A stretch of DNA of 64,000 nt from Coriobacteriia bacterium (GCA_030655755.1 JAUSOQ010000057.1:1-64000); one strand, 5' to 3'. Shown: positions 15,033 to 24,842, counted from the stretch's first letter. Notes: generated by a model from the letters alone, not told the origin. Program-made: numbers and translations.

Positions 15033-15064
15033 GAGCCGGGTAACCCCTAGGGGTTACCCGGCTC
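15033..15064. terminator. Perfect 32-bp palindrome between csp and catalase
   Basis: GAGCCGGGTAACCCCT pairs with AGGGGTTACCCGGCTC without a mismatch or loop. It lies between two convergent genes and can serve as a terminator for both, although neither side has a clear T-run. Confidence 0.7.
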
Positions 15065-15103
15065 TGTCGTTCCGGTAGACCTCAAGCGCTCGGGCGATCC
15101 CAG

Positions 15104-16501
15104 CTACTTGGCAGCGGTCGCTGCCGCTCGCTCCTCGGCAGACATCGCGGCGAGGTGCTCGACCTCGGTGACATCGACGCCGACGCCCTCGGCCACGCGC
15201 GTGCCGTACTCAGGGTCCACCTTGTAGAAGACCGCGCACTGGCGCAGCTTGATCCGCTTCTGTGCGTTGCCCAGGTGGCCGACGATGTTGCTGATGAGGT
15301 GATCGCGGTCCTCGTCGGTCATGGCGTCGCGGAAGAGCGCTCGCGGTTGGACGAAGTCATCGTTGGGGTGCGGGTACTCCGTGCGTCCGGTGACGCCGGC
15401 GATAGGCATGCCGGGATCGGCAGCACTCGGATCCGGACCCGGGCCACCCTGGCTGTTGGGCCAGTAGTTCGGGCCGCCGCCGCCGTTGTCGTCGAAACGC
15501 ATCGTCCCGTCGCGCTGGTAGCTGCTGATCGGTGCGTTCTTGGGCGCGTTGATGGGCAGCAGATGGTAGTTCGGGCCAAGCCGATGCAGGTGCGTGTCAT
15601 GGTAGCTGAACAGGCGCCCCTGCAGCATCTTGTCGTTCGACGGTCCGATGCCCGGAACGAAGTTGCTCGGGTTGAAGGCCGCTTGCTCGACCTCGGCGAA
15701 GTAGTTCTCGGGGTTACGGTCGAGCATGAGGCGTCCGACGGTCATCGGTGGGTAGTCGGCATGCGGCCACACCTTCGTGATGTCCAGGACATCGAAGCGA
15801 TACGCGTCGGCTTCGGCGGCGGTGAGGTTCTTGATGCCCTGCTCGGTCTTGAAGTGGTACTGCACGTAGAACTGCTCGCCTGAGGCGTTGCTCCACACGT
15901 AGGTGTGGCTGGAGTAGCCGTTCATGTTGCGGTAGGTAGCCGGCGTGCCGCGGTCGGAGAACAGGACCATCACCTGGTGCACCGACTCTGGCGTGAGCGA
16001 CAGGAAGTCCCAGAACATGTCCGGGTCTTTGAGGTTGGTCTTCGGGTTGCGCTTCTGCGTGTGGATGAAGTCGGCGAACTTCAGCGGATCGCGGATGAAG
16101 AAGACGGGCGTGTTGTTGCCCGTCATGTCGTAGTTGCCTTCCTCGGTGTAGAACTTCAGAGCGAAGCCGCGTGGATCGCGCTCGGCGTCCGCCGAGCCCT
16201 TCTCACCTCCCACCGTGGAGAAGCGCGCGAACACCTCGGTCTTCTTGCCTACCTCCGAGAGGAACACCGCCTTCGTGTAGGCGGTGACGTCCGCGGTCAC
16301 CTCGAAGTAGCCGTGTGCGCCGGCGCCTTTCGCGTGTACGACGCGCTCCGGGATGCGCTCCCGGTCGAAGTGCCCGAGCTTCTCAAGCAGGTGTACGTCC
16401 TGCATGAGTACGGGGCCCTTCGGCCCTGCAGTGGCGGAGTTCTGGTCGTCGTCGACCGGTTTTCCGAACCCGGTCGTGAGTCGCTTGTCTTTTTCGGCCA
16501 T
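15104..16501 (-). CDS. katA: Haem catalase (small-subunit type)
   Basis: The 465-residue minus-strand protein is a monofunctional haem catalase that splits hydrogen peroxide to water and oxygen. The catalytic His is in ERVVHAKG, the Asn in TGNNTPVFF, and the proximal Tyr in [12 protein letters not shown]. The length and the lack of a C-terminal flavodoxin-like domain fit the small-subunit clade 3. The ATG at 16,501 is preceded by AAAGGGA; a longer reading frame upstream lacks a ribosome binding site. In an anaerobe this would protect against transient oxygen. Confidence 0.96.
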   Translation of the reverse strand: MAEKDKRLTTGFGKPVDDDQNSATAGPKGPVLMQDVHLLEKLGHFDRERIPERVVHAKGAGAHGYFEVTADVTAYTKAVFLSEVGKKTEVFARFSTVGGEKGSADAERDPRGFALKFYTEEGNYDMTGNNTPVFFIRDPLKFADFIHTQKRNPKTNLKDPDMFWDFLSLTPESVHQVMVLFSDRGTPATYRNMNGYSSHTYVWSNASGEQFYVQYHFKTEQGIKNLTAAEADAYRFDVLDITKVWPHADYPPMTVGRLMLDRNPENYFAEVEQAAFNPSNFVPGIGPSNDKMLQGRLFSYHDTHLHRLGPNYHLLPINAPKNAPISSYQRDGTMRFDDNGGGGPNYWPNSQGGPGPDPSAADPGMPIAGVTGRTEYPHPNDDFVQPRALFRDAMTDEDRDHLISNIVGHLGNAQKRIKLRQCAVFYKVDPEYGTRVAEGVGVDVTEVEHLAAMSAEERAAATAAK

Positions 16502-16697
16502 GATCGGTCCCTTTCTCTGAGGTCGGGCGGGCATCGTCCTGCCGTGACTGTCCTTGCGGTCATCTCGCGGTTGCCCATCTCGTCGCAAGAGGACGCGGAG
16601 AGTGTGTACCCTGCTACCCGATACCTGGCATAAAGTACCCGAACCGTGAGGGGTCATGACGTGAGCGCCCTCTCGCGACTCGTCGTATCATGCCTAT

Positions 16698-17696
16698 ATG
16701 ACACTCTCGCGTTCCGACATAGCCGCGCTGCTCTTCTCGGCCAAGGTCGTGCTCGGCCCCATGGCCGGGGTGACCGAGGCGCCGTTCCGCGGCATCTGCA
16801 AGCGCATGGGCGCCGGGCTCACGTATACCGAGATGGTCAGCGCCAAGGGGTTGCACTACAACCCGGACGCGGCGATCTCACGCGGACTGCTGTCGTTCTC
16901 GGCCGAAGAGACGCCGTGTGCGGTGCAGCTCTTCGGCGCCGACCCCGCGATGATGGCCGAGCAGGCCCGCGGCATCGTGGAGCGTTACGGCGATGATGTC
17001 GCGCTTATCGACATCAACATGGGATGCCCCGTGACGAAGATCGTCGCGAAAGGGGAGGGCAGTGCGCTCATGCGCACGCCGGAACTGGCCGCCGAGATCG
17101 TGTCGCGCGTGGCCGAGGCGAGCGCCGTCCCTGTGACGGTGAAGTTCCGCAAGGGCTGGGATGAGAGCGAAGCTAACGCGATCGAGTTCGCCCGCGTGAT
17201 GGAGGATGCAGGTGCGGCCGCGCTCTGCGTGCACGGACGCACACGAGACCAGTTCTACCGCGGGAGGGCGGACTGGGATGTGATCGCTGCGGTCAAGGCC
17301 GTGGTGGGAGTGCCGGTGATCGGCAGCGGCGATGTCTTCTCGGCTACCGACGTGGTGGCGATGCTGGAGCGAACGGGCGTGGACGCTGTGATGGTCGCGC
17401 GCGGCGCGCAGGGCAACCCGTGGATATTCTCACAGGCGCGGGCCCTCATCGATCGCGGCGAGGTGCTGGCGCCTCCAACGGCGTTCGAGCGCATCGACAT
17501 GGCGCGCGAGCACGCCGCAGCGCTCGTGGCGTTCGCCGGCGAGCAGGCCTTCGTTCGCATGCGCAAACACGTCGCCTGGTACATCAAAGGGGCGCCGGGG
17601 GCGACCTTCGTGCGCGAGCGCGCATTCGAGGCACCGAGCTACGCCGCGCTTGATGCGCTGCTGGTCGAGTATCGCGCGTTTCTGGAGCGTCTCTGA
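16698..17696 (+). CDS. dusB: tRNA-dihydrouridine synthase
   Basis: The 332-residue FMN-dependent TIM-barrel protein reduces uridines in tRNA. Visible family features are LGPMAGVTEAPFR at the start, the INMGCPVTKIV motif with the catalytic Cys, VKFRKGW, and HGRTRDQFYRG with the active-site His/Arg. Length is normal for DusB-type enzymes. It stands between catalase (divergent) and citrate synthase. Confidence 0.95.
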   Translation: MTLSRSDIAALLFSAKVVLGPMAGVTEAPFRGICKRMGAGLTYTEMVSAKGLHYNPDAAISRGLLSFSAEETPCAVQLFGADPAMMAEQARGIVERYGDDVALIDINMGCPVTKIVAKGEGSALMRTPELAAEIVSRVAEASAVPVTVKFRKGWDESEANAIEFARVMEDAGAAALCVHGRTRDQFYRGRADWDVIAAVKAVVGVPVIGSGDVFSATDVVAMLERTGVDAVMVARGAQGNPWIFSQARALIDRGEVLAPPTAFERIDMAREHAAALVAFAGEQAFVRMRKHVAWYIKGAPGATFVRERAFEAPSYAALDALLVEYRAFLERL

Positions 17697-17902
17697 GCCT
17701 TCTGTGGCGATGTCTGAGCAGCGCGCTTAAGCACCGCGATTACCTTGGCGACTCCTACTTCAGGTAGGATAGAGCGACGACAGGCATTCAGCATAGCCCG
17801 GATCCTTTGCTGAGACGAACCGGTGGCGCCCCGATGGGTTGCCCGGGTGTACCGCACGAATCGGCACCCGATGCCGGTTCAAGGGTGGAAGGGACCTTCA
17901 TC

Positions 17903-19297
17903 GTGAATCCAGTTTCAGACGACCGTACGCGTCGCCCGAAGGCCGAGACAGAGACAGTCACCGAGACCCTTGACCGGTGGAGTCGCCTGTCCCAGGAGAG
18001 TAGCCGTTTCGACCCCGCACTCTATGTCGAGTACGACGTGAAGCGTGGTCTGCGTGACCTCACAGGCAAGGGCGTGGTCGCGGGCCTGACGCAGATCGGC
18101 GATGTGGTGGGTTCGCGGGTCGAGGGCGACTCCCGGGTCCCCGCTCCGGGACAGTTGATCTATCGCGGTATCGATGTCGTCGACCTCGTGGACGGTTTTC
18201 TGGCCGAAGGACGTCTCGGCTTCGAGGAGACCAGCTACCTGCTGCTCTTCGGTGAACTCCCGGACGGGGACGAACTGCGTCTGTTCGGCGACAACCTCGC
18301 TTCCTACCGCAAGCTGCCCAGGCAGTTCGTGCACGACGCGATCCTGGGTATGCCCAGCCATGACATCATGAACGCGATGGCGCGCAGCGTGCTTTCCATG
18401 TACCTGCTCGACAAGCATGCCGACGATACGTCGATCGCGAATGTCTTACGCCAGAGCCTACATCTCATCTCCAAGTTCTCGATGCTTGCCGTCTACGCCT
18501 ATCAGGCGTATCTGGAGGAGTTCTGTGGGAAGAGCCTGGTCATCCACCGTCCGGCCGCTGAGCTTTCGACTGCCGAGAACTTCTTGCACATGCTGCGGCC
18601 CAACAGCAAGTTCACACCGCTTGAGGCGCAGGTGCTCGATCTTTCTCTCGTGCTACACGCCGAGCATGGCGGTGGCAACAACTCGTCATTCACGGCACAC
18701 GTGGTGTCCTCTAGTGGAACCGATACGTACTCGGCCATCGCAGCTTCTCTCGGCTCGCTGAAGGGGCCCAAGCACGGTGGCGCGAACATCAAGGTCGTCC
18801 ATATGTTCGATGACCTGAAGTTGAATGTGCGCGACTGGGAGGACGACGAGGAGATCGAGCGTTACCTGCTGCGTGTGCTCGACAGGCAGGAGTTCGACCG
18901 CTCCGGTCTCATCTATGGTATGGGACATCCTGTGTACTCGGTCTCCGACCCGCGGACAGTGATCTTGCGCCACTACGCTGAAAGGCTGGCGGGGGAGAAG
19001 GGTCTTGCCAAGGAGTATCAACTGCACGCGAAGGTCGAGACGCTTGCTCCTCAGGCTATCGCCAAGACGCGGACGGTGTACAAGGGCGTCAGCGCGAATG
19101 TCGACTTCTACTCGGGCTTCGTCTACCAGATGCTCGACATCCCCCAGGAACTCTACACACCGCTCTTTGCGGTATCGCGTGTCGTCGGCTGGTGTGCACA
19201 TCGCCTGGAAGAGATCGTGAGCGGCGGCAAGATCATCCGCCCCGCGTACAAGAGCGTCGCGTCTCGCAGGGAGTATTCGCCGCTGGAAGGGCGATAG
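17903..19297 (+). CDS. gltA: Citrate synthase
   Basis: The 464-residue protein condenses acetyl-CoA and oxaloacetate. The catalytic His is in LHAEHGGGNNSSF, the second in GLIYGMGHPVYS, with Asp near the ANVDFYSG segment and the GPKHGGAN substrate loop. An N-terminal region of about 50 residues precedes the usual core. GTG at 17,903 is chosen because GGAAGGGA lies in front; a longer frame to 17,807 lacks support. With the isocitrate dehydrogenase at 20,753 it supplies 2-oxoglutarate for glutamate. Confidence 0.95.
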   Translation: MNPVSDDRTRRPKAETETVTETLDRWSRLSQESSRFDPALYVEYDVKRGLRDLTGKGVVAGLTQIGDVVGSRVEGDSRVPAPGQLIYRGIDVVDLVDGFLAEGRLGFEETSYLLLFGELPDGDELRLFGDNLASYRKLPRQFVHDAILGMPSHDIMNAMARSVLSMYLLDKHADDTSIANVLRQSLHLISKFSMLAVYAYQAYLEEFCGKSLVIHRPAAELSTAENFLHMLRPNSKFTPLEAQVLDLSLVLHAEHGGGNNSSFTAHVVSSSGTDTYSAIAASLGSLKGPKHGGANIKVVHMFDDLKLNVRDWEDDEEIERYLLRVLDRQEFDRSGLIYGMGHPVYSVSDPRTVILRHYAERLAGEKGLAKEYQLHAKVETLAPQAIAKTRTVYKGVSANVDFYSGFVYQMLDIPQELYTPLFAVSRVVGWCAHRLEEIVSGGKIIRPAYKSVASRREYSPLEGR

Positions 19298-19337
19298 CAC
19301 CGGCGGTTGGCCTTGTATAGCGATTCGAAGAAGTGAA

Positions 19338-19387
19338 GGATCGTCACGGGTGCAGTATCCTATTGGGACTTCACCCGGGGACGATCC
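19338..19387 (+). promoter_or_regulatory. Stem-loop in the trpB leader
   Basis: GGATCGTC (19338-19345) pairs with GACGATCC (19380-19387), and inside it GGGTG pairs with CACCC, leaving a loop of about 19 bases. It lies 58 bases before the trpB start and has no following T-run. Its role is unknown. Confidence 0.45.
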
Positions 19388-19444
19388 GGATCATGCGCGT
19401 CAGCGCGACGGACACAGATCACAGGAGAGAGGTCATAGGGCGAT

Positions 19445-20650
19445 ATGGCTGAGCAGAGCAGCAGCGAGACGACTCCAACTGAGGATGGGTTCTTTGGCAA
19501 GTGGGGTGGCAAGTACCTGCCCCCGCAGCTAGAGAAGCCGTTCGCCGAGATCTGGGACGCCTACCGAGAGATCGAGAACGATGCGTCCTTCATCGCCGAG
19601 CTGCGTTACATCCGTAAGCACTTCCAGGGTCGGCCTACCCCCGTCTATCACGCGCGGAACCTGTCGCTAGACAATGGCGGTGCGCAGATCTACCTCAAGC
19701 GCGAGGACCTGAACCATACCGGAGCGCACAAGCTCAACCACTGCATGGGCGAGGGGCTTCTCGCCAAGTACATGGGTAAGAAGAAGGTCATTGCCGAGAC
19801 GGGTGCCGGCCAGCATGGTGTGGCGTTGGCAACGGCGGCGGCGTACTTCGGTCTTGAGTGCGAGATACATATGGGCGAGGTCGACATCGTCAAGCAGAGT
19901 CCCAACGTGAGCCGTATGAAGTTGCTCGGCGCCAAGGTGGTGCCCGTGAGCGGCGGACTCAAGACGCTCAAAGATGCGGTCGACTCGGCGTTCAACGCGT
20001 ACTTGGCGGACTATGAGGACTCCATCTACTGCATCGGTTCCGTTGTGGGGCCGCATCCGTTCCCGCTGATGGTGCGCGATTTCCAGCACGTCGTCGGTGT
20101 CGAGGCCCGGGAGCAGTTCCAGGAGATGACGGGCAACCTGCCCGACGCGATCACCGCGTGTGTGGGCGGCGGCTCCAACGCGATAGGCATCTTCAGAGCA
20201 TTCCTGGACGACCCATGCAAGCTCGTTGGGGTCGAGCCGCTCGGCCGCGGCGAGGGTGTGGGAGATCACGCAGCGACCATGACGTACGGCACCGAAGGCG
20301 TCATCCACGGTTTCAGATGCTACCTGCTGCAGAACGAGGACGGCTCACCCGCGCCGGTCTACTCCTGCGCGAGCGGTCTGGACTACCCCGGGGTTGGTCC
20401 CGAGCACTGCTATCTGAAGGACACCGGACGCGTCCAGTATGTGACTGCCTCTGACGACGATTGCAGGGACGCGTTCTTCAAGCTGTCGCGGCAGGAGGGC
20501 ATCATCCCCGCGATCGAGAGTGCTCATGCGGTGGCGCATGCGCTCAAGCAGGCGTGCGAGATGAGACGAGGGACCATCCTCGTCAACCTGAGCGGTCGCG
20601 GCGACAAGGACCTCGACTACGTCCTCGAGAACTGGGGTACGGGCGAGTAG
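19445..20650 (+). CDS. trpB: Tryptophan synthase beta chain, stand-alone TrpB1 type
   Basis: The 401-residue PLP enzyme joins indole and serine to make tryptophan. The PLP lysine is Lys96 in HTGAHKLN, the phosphate-binding loop is VGGGSNAIG, and [10 protein letters not shown] is the substrate loop, so it is of the TrpB1 type. It sits outside the trp operon, with no trpA beside it, between citrate synthase and isocitrate dehydrogenase. It may salvage indole or pair with a TrpA encoded elsewhere. It complements a TrpB2-type gene at the end of the window. Confidence 0.94.
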   Translation: MAEQSSSETTPTEDGFFGKWGGKYLPPQLEKPFAEIWDAYREIENDASFIAELRYIRKHFQGRPTPVYHARNLSLDNGGAQIYLKREDLNHTGAHKLNHCMGEGLLAKYMGKKKVIAETGAGQHGVALATAAAYFGLECEIHMGEVDIVKQSPNVSRMKLLGAKVVPVSGGLKTLKDAVDSAFNAYLADYEDSIYCIGSVVGPHPFPLMVRDFQHVVGVEAREQFQEMTGNLPDAITACVGGGSNAIGIFRAFLDDPCKLVGVEPLGRGEGVGDHAATMTYGTEGVIHGFRCYLLQNEDGSPAPVYSCASGLDYPGVGPEHCYLKDTGRVQYVTASDDDCRDAFFKLSRQEGIIPAIESAHAVAHALKQACEMRRGTILVNLSGRGDKDLDYVLENWGTGE

Positions 20651-20752
20651 GACTGACGCCCGGCGTACAGTATCACGAGAATCACGTACGATCTGCTGGC
20701 ACTTATCGGCTGCCGGGCGCTGTGATCCGGCGACGACATACAGGAGGAATGC

Positions 20753-21844
20753 ATGGCCAAGCACGTAGTGACACTGATCTCCGGTGATGGCATTGGTCCG
20801 GAGATCACCAAGGCGATGACGCGCGTCGTCGAGGCGACCGGCGTCGATATCGAGTGGGAGAGCGTCGAGGCAGGCGCCGATGTGATGGAGAAGTACGGTA
20901 CCCCGCTGCCACAGCACGTGCTCGACTCGGTGCGCAAGAACAAGGTTGCCATCAAAGGTCCCATCACGACGCCCATCGGCACCGGTTTCCGCAGCGTGAA
21001 CGTGGCGCTTCGCAAGGAGCTCGACCTCTACACGTGTCTGCGGCCGTCCTTCTCGATCCCGGGTACCGGCGCGCGCTACGACAACGTCGACCTGGTCATC
21101 GTGCGAGAGAACACCGAGGACCTCTACGCCGGCATCGAGTTCGAAGAGGGCAGTAAGGGCGCCGAGGAGCTCATCAAGTTCGTCGCCGACCACGGCGCCG
21201 GCATCATCCGACCGGATTCAGGTATCTCGCTCAAGCCTATCTCGGTCACCTGTACACGCCGCATCGTGAAGTTCGCGTTCGACTACGCGATCGCCAACGG
21301 TCGCAAGAAGGTCACGGCCGTGCACAAGGCCAATATCCTCAAGTACTCCGACGGACTGTTTTTGAAGGTCGCGCGTGAGGTGGCCGAGGAGTACGCGGAC
21401 AGCGGTATCGAGTTCGAGGACTACATCATCGACGCCACCTGTATGCAGCTCGTGCTGCATCCCGAGTGGTGGGACGTGCTCGTACTGCCGAACCTCTACG
21501 GCGACATCCTTTCCGATCTTGCCGCGGGTCTTATCGGCGGTTTGGGCATGGCGCCCGGCGCGAACATCGGCGCCGACTACGCCGTCTTCGAGCCCGTGCA
21601 CGGTTCGGCGCCAAAGTACGCCGGCAAGGATATGGCCAATCCGACCGCGCTGATCCTCTCGGCGGTACTGATGCTCAACCACCTTGGTGAGCGGGAGGCG
21701 GCCGATCGCGTGCTTGCCGCCGTGAAGACCGTGCTGGCCGAGGGCGAGAAGGTCACCTACGACATCAAGCGCACCAACACCGGCAGCACCGAGGGTTGCG
21801 TGGGCACGCAGACGTACGCCGACGCGGTCATCGAGAAGCTTTAG
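20753..21844 (+). CDS. icd: Isocitrate dehydrogenase (NAD-type, decarboxylating)
   Basis: The 363-residue protein belongs to the isocitrate/isopropylmalate dehydrogenase family. TPIGTGFRSVNVALRKELDLY and the LRPSFSIPG segment with the substrate-binding Arg set fit isocitrate rather than isopropylmalate, and the true leuB is at 38,591. PNLYGDILSD carries the metal-binding Asp and GSAPKYAGK the cofactor region. An AGGAGG precedes the ATG. It ends 4 bases inside the convergent deacetylase gene. Confidence 0.9.
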   Translation: MAKHVVTLISGDGIGPEITKAMTRVVEATGVDIEWESVEAGADVMEKYGTPLPQHVLDSVRKNKVAIKGPITTPIGTGFRSVNVALRKELDLYTCLRPSFSIPGTGARYDNVDLVIVRENTEDLYAGIEFEEGSKGAEELIKFVADHGAGIIRPDSGISLKPISVTCTRRIVKFAFDYAIANGRKKVTAVHKANILKYSDGLFLKVAREVAEEYADSGIEFEDYIIDATCMQLVLHPEWWDVLVLPNLYGDILSDLAAGLIGGLGMAPGANIGADYAVFEPVHGSAPKYAGKDMANPTALILSAVLMLNHLGEREAADRVLAAVKTVLAEGEKVTYDIKRTNTGSTEGCVGTQTYADAVIEKL

Positions 21845-22920
21845 GGAGCCGTTTGCACCAGGCGCGCGATCGTTGCTTCGACCTCATCAAGGAGCCGCTT
21901 CTCCGCATCTGCGGGGAGCGGTTCTTTGTCGTCTTGTGCCAGGGCGTCTGGTAGTTCGACGTCGGCAAGCGCGCCAGCCAGCATCGTCCACGCACGCGGC
22001 ACGATGTCTTCCCACGAGTAGCCGCCGCCCCCGAAGGCGACGATGTGGCCGTCACACAGCTCGTCGGCGAGACGCACCACGCTTTCGACGAGCCAGCGGT
22101 AGCCGGTCAGCGTGAGTCCGAGCGACGTGAGCGGATCGCTGTGGTGTGCGTCGGCCCCGCCCTGAAGTGCGATGAGGTCCGGGTGGAACGCTCGCACGGC
22201 AGGCGCGATCGCGCGCTCGAAGGCGAGGCGGTAGCACGCGTCGGTCGCGCCGGGGGGCAGCGGCAGGTTGAACGCGGTGCCAAGCCCTGCGCCCTCGCCG
22301 CGCTCATCGGGAAAGCCGGTGCCGGGGAACAGGAAGTGACCGGACTCGTGCACCGAGAACGTGAGGACGCGCGGCTCGGCGTAGAAGGCCTCCTGTACTC
22401 CGTCGCCGTGGTGTGCGTCGATGTCGATGTATGCGATGTGCAGATGCGGATCCTGCGCGAGCGCGTGTGCGATGGACACCGCAACGTCGTTGTAGACGCA
22501 GAACCCGGCGGCATGATCGCGGTGCGCGTGGTGCAGCCCGCCCGCTACGCTGAAGCTGCGACGATATCGCCCGCCCATGACCGCCTCCATCGCGATGATC
22601 CCTGCACCGGCGACGAGTGCGGACGCTTCGTGCATTCTGGAGAATGCCGGTGTGTCCGGGGTGCCGATGCCGTGAGCGGGGAAGAAGCGGTCTGGTGTCG
22701 CGCCTACCTTCTTCACGGCCTCCACGTACTCTCGCGTGTGGATGCGCAGGAGTTCCTCATCTGAGGCCGCACGGGGCGCCACTGTCTCGATCGTGGTGCC
22801 GAGAAGTCCGTATGCCGACATTCGCTCGACCGATCGCGTGACGCGTTCAGGCCTCAGTGGATGGCGTGAGCCGAGGTCGTAAGCGGCCAGCCGTGCGTCA
22901 TAGACGAGCGCGGTCTCCAT
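21841..22920 (-). CDS. Histone-deacetylase-fold protein (AcuC-like)
   Basis: The 359-residue minus-strand protein has the arginase/deacetylase fold. GGLHHAHRDHAAGFCVYND supplies the catalytic histidines, and YIDIDAHHGDGVQ supplies the zinc ligands (Asp, His), with a further Asp in LQGGADAHHSDPL. Family members remove acyl groups from lysines, for example reactivating acetyl-CoA synthetase, so regulation of acetyl-CoA metabolism near citrate synthase is plausible. The ATG at 22,920 is preceded by a GGGGG run; an upstream frame adds residues without support. Confidence 0.9.
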   Translation of the reverse strand: METALVYDARLAAYDLGSRHPLRPERVTRSVERMSAYGLLGTTIETVAPRAASDEELLRIHTREYVEAVKKVGATPDRFFPAHGIGTPDTPAFSRMHEASALVAGAGIIAMEAVMGGRYRRSFSVAGGLHHAHRDHAAGFCVYNDVAVSIAHALAQDPHLHIAYIDIDAHHGDGVQEAFYAEPRVLTFSVHESGHFLFPGTGFPDERGEGAGLGTAFNLPLPPGATDACYRLAFERAIAPAVRAFHPDLIALQGGADAHHSDPLTSLGLTLTGYRWLVESVVRLADELCDGHIVAFGGGGYSWEDIVPRAWTMLAGALADVELPDALAQDDKEPLPADAEKRLLDEVEATIARLVQTAP

Positions 22921-23273
22921 GTGCCCCCGACCGTCGTGACTTCCTAGCGTGAGGATACCCGCATACCCGTGACCATGGTGTAGGGAGCAGGCAAGTCTTA
23001 GCACAGATTAGTCGATAGATACCCACGGGGTATTGTAAAAAGGCTGTTCACGTCGCAAAATCAAATGAATCCGCGTCGGGCCAGGGGCCAAAGAGTCTCG
23101 GTGCGGGGATGATTTGCGGCTTTGAACCGTCGTCTCTATCTGGGCACCTGGACGATGGGGAGCCAGTGGTGCAACCGGCTGATTATCCTAGCCGGTTTTC
23201 TTGTGTCTGGGGCAGGCACGCCGGCACCGCATGGTTGAGGAGACCGCACACGGCGGGGGAGGACTCAAATCTG
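22921..23273 (+). promoter_or_regulatory. Riboswitch-like leader of the multihaem cytochrome gene
   Basis: This 353-base gap has no gene but is well folded. GATGA/TCGTC with CGG/CCG makes one hairpin (about 23109-23135), GCACCTGG pairs with CCAGTGGTGC (23144-23172), and AACCGGCT/AGCCGGTT (23173-23197) followed by TTCTTGTGTCT is terminator-like. The order of domain and terminator before a start is that of a transcriptional riboswitch. No class was recognised; c-di-GMP-I (GEMM) was considered because it often controls multihaem cytochromes, but its conserved core was not found. Confidence 0.5.
23173..23208 (+). terminator. Terminator hairpin in the cytochrome leader
   Basis: AACCGGCT at 23173-23180 pairs with AGCCGGTT at 23190-23197 over a 9-base loop, then TTCTTGTGTCT follows. 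It lies 66 bases before the cytochrome start, so it would stop leader transcripts unless an alternative fold forms. Confidence 0.6.
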
Positions 23274-24821
23274 ATGAAAACGCAACGCTTCATTCTGGTG
23301 CTGGCGATTCTGTGTTTCGTGCTTGCAGTCGGTGTGCCGGCAGTCGCATCGGCCACACTGTTGCCCGCGACGGGCTCGAGCACCAACACGGACTGCCTGG
23401 GCTGTCACGAGCCGGGCTCTACCGTCACCGGGACGACCGTGGAGTTCGGTGTCGGTGCTGTCAACAAAGCAACCGCGTGCCAGAAGTGTCATTGGATATC
23501 ACCGCATCCTATCCATGAGTCGACCCAGCGGTGCAATGCTCTGTGCCATGGCCGCTGGGACTGGGGTACACGGACCGATTTCTGGGTTTCACAGACGACG
23601 CCGGATGCTGTAGCCGTTGGCAGCTACTTCAACTCTGACGAGTCCGTGAACACTTCGGCGGACGAACTGCACCGCATACACACTCGCCGCAGCTGGATCG
23701 CGGAGCTCGCGGACTACAGGCCCAAATGTGCAGGTTGTCACGCGGCTGCGACATGCGACGCCTGTCACGGCTCGGGGACGGAGCACGGTGCCCATGGTGT
23801 TGCCGGGGATCCGGAGGTGGGTGAGCCGACGGAGGTGGTCCTGACCAACATGACCGGTGGGGCACCTACGAGCGCGATCAGCTCCGACGCCGACTTCACG
23901 TTCTACGGGGAGAGCGGTTGCATAGCTTCCGGGTGCCACGCTGGTGTCGCATCCGGCTATTTCATCGATGATTCAGAGATTGACTATACGGGTGACTGGA
24001 ACACGGTCTATAACGCCAATCTGATCGGGGACTCATACCGTTACTCGACGCAAACTACGGCAGTCTTCCAGTTCACCTTCACCGGTACCGGTTTCGCCTG
24101 GGTCGGGCAGAGCATCAACACGGGTGGTATCTCGGACATCTACATCGATGGAATATACAAGAAGAGTGCAGATTCCTTCCTTGGCAGATGGGGCCTGGAC
24201 AAACACGTGGCGTCGGTGCTCGGTCTGCCTTACGGCGAGCACACGGTGACCGTCAAGAACACCGTTCGTTCGTCCTATCTGTGGAACTACATCTTTGTGC
24301 AAGGTGTTCGCGTATACGGTGCCAAGCCGGATTTCGTCGCGGCACCCGACTGCGCCGGTTGCCATGATCAGCACGGTGACCTGGAAGCGAAGCATGTCTC
24401 CAGCTGGACGTTGGAAGGCTGTACGGCCGACGGCTGTCACCTCACGAACGAGCTTGCTGCAGAGCACGATCAGTGGCAGCCGACCAACACCTGCGCGCTT
24501 TGCCACGGCACCGCCGTCAACACGACCGTTGCGGATGCTGTCGATGTGGGCGTGACGGCGTGCGACGCGTGCCACACCACATTGCTCACTGAGAGCGCCC
24601 ACCATGATCTGCACTACGCCGCTAGCGTGACCCAGAAGGGCTGCAGCAGGTGTCACAGCATGTATCTAGACACCGAGCACGCCAATAGGGGCTACGATTG
24701 CAATGCGTGTCATGACCCGGATGAGGACAATCCGCTGGCGGCGGCTGCGATCGCAGCAGTGGCGAACGGCGACCTCCGCTGCGTGGCGTGTCACGGCTCC
24801 ATGCCGCACCGGACACGCTAG
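23274..24821 (+). CDS. Secreted multihaem c-type cytochrome with a beta-sandwich insert
   Basis: The 515-residue protein has a signal peptide (to about residue 27, ASA cleavage). I count ten CX2CH haem motifs (the first at residue 41), one CX3CH (CNALCH, residue 87) and two CX4CH (CIASGCH near 216, CTADGCH near 383), for up to 13 haems. Between residues about 235 and 350 lies a haem-free domain (YTGDWN, FTFTGTGFAWVG, DIYIDGIYKK, GEHTVTVKNT) resembling carbohydrate-binding beta-sandwich domains. It is probably an extracytoplasmic electron carrier that touches a surface or polymer. The ATG at 23,274 has GGGGGAGGA upstream with slightly long spacing. Confidence 0.9.
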   Translation: MKTQRFILVLAILCFVLAVGVPAVASATLLPATGSSTNTDCLGCHEPGSTVTGTTVEFGVGAVNKATACQKCHWISPHPIHESTQRCNALCHGRWDWGTRTDFWVSQTTPDAVAVGSYFNSDESVNTSADELHRIHTRRSWIAELADYRPKCAGCHAAATCDACHGSGTEHGAHGVAGDPEVGEPTEVVLTNMTGGAPTSAISSDADFTFYGESGCIASGCHAGVASGYFIDDSEIDYTGDWNTVYNANLIGDSYRYSTQTTAVFQFTFTGTGFAWVGQSINTGGISDIYIDGIYKKSADSFLGRWGLDKHVASVLGLPYGEHTVTVKNTVRSSYLWNYIFVQGVRVYGAKPDFVAAPDCAGCHDQHGDLEAKHVSSWTLEGCTADGCHLTNELAAEHDQWQPTNTCALCHGTAVNTTVADAVDVGVTACDACHTTLLTESAHHDLHYAASVTQKGCSRCHSMYLDTEHANRGYDCNACHDPDEDNPLAAAAIAAVANGDLRCVACHGSMPHRTR

Positions 24822-24842
24822 CATCACAGGATTCCCGAGACC

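Noticed and set aside
22921-23273. c-di-GMP-I (GEMM) riboswitch
   Set aside because: The tetraloop-receptor core and conserved GGGACGCAAAG-like segment are not present in recognisable form. Only a general riboswitch-like layout can be supported.
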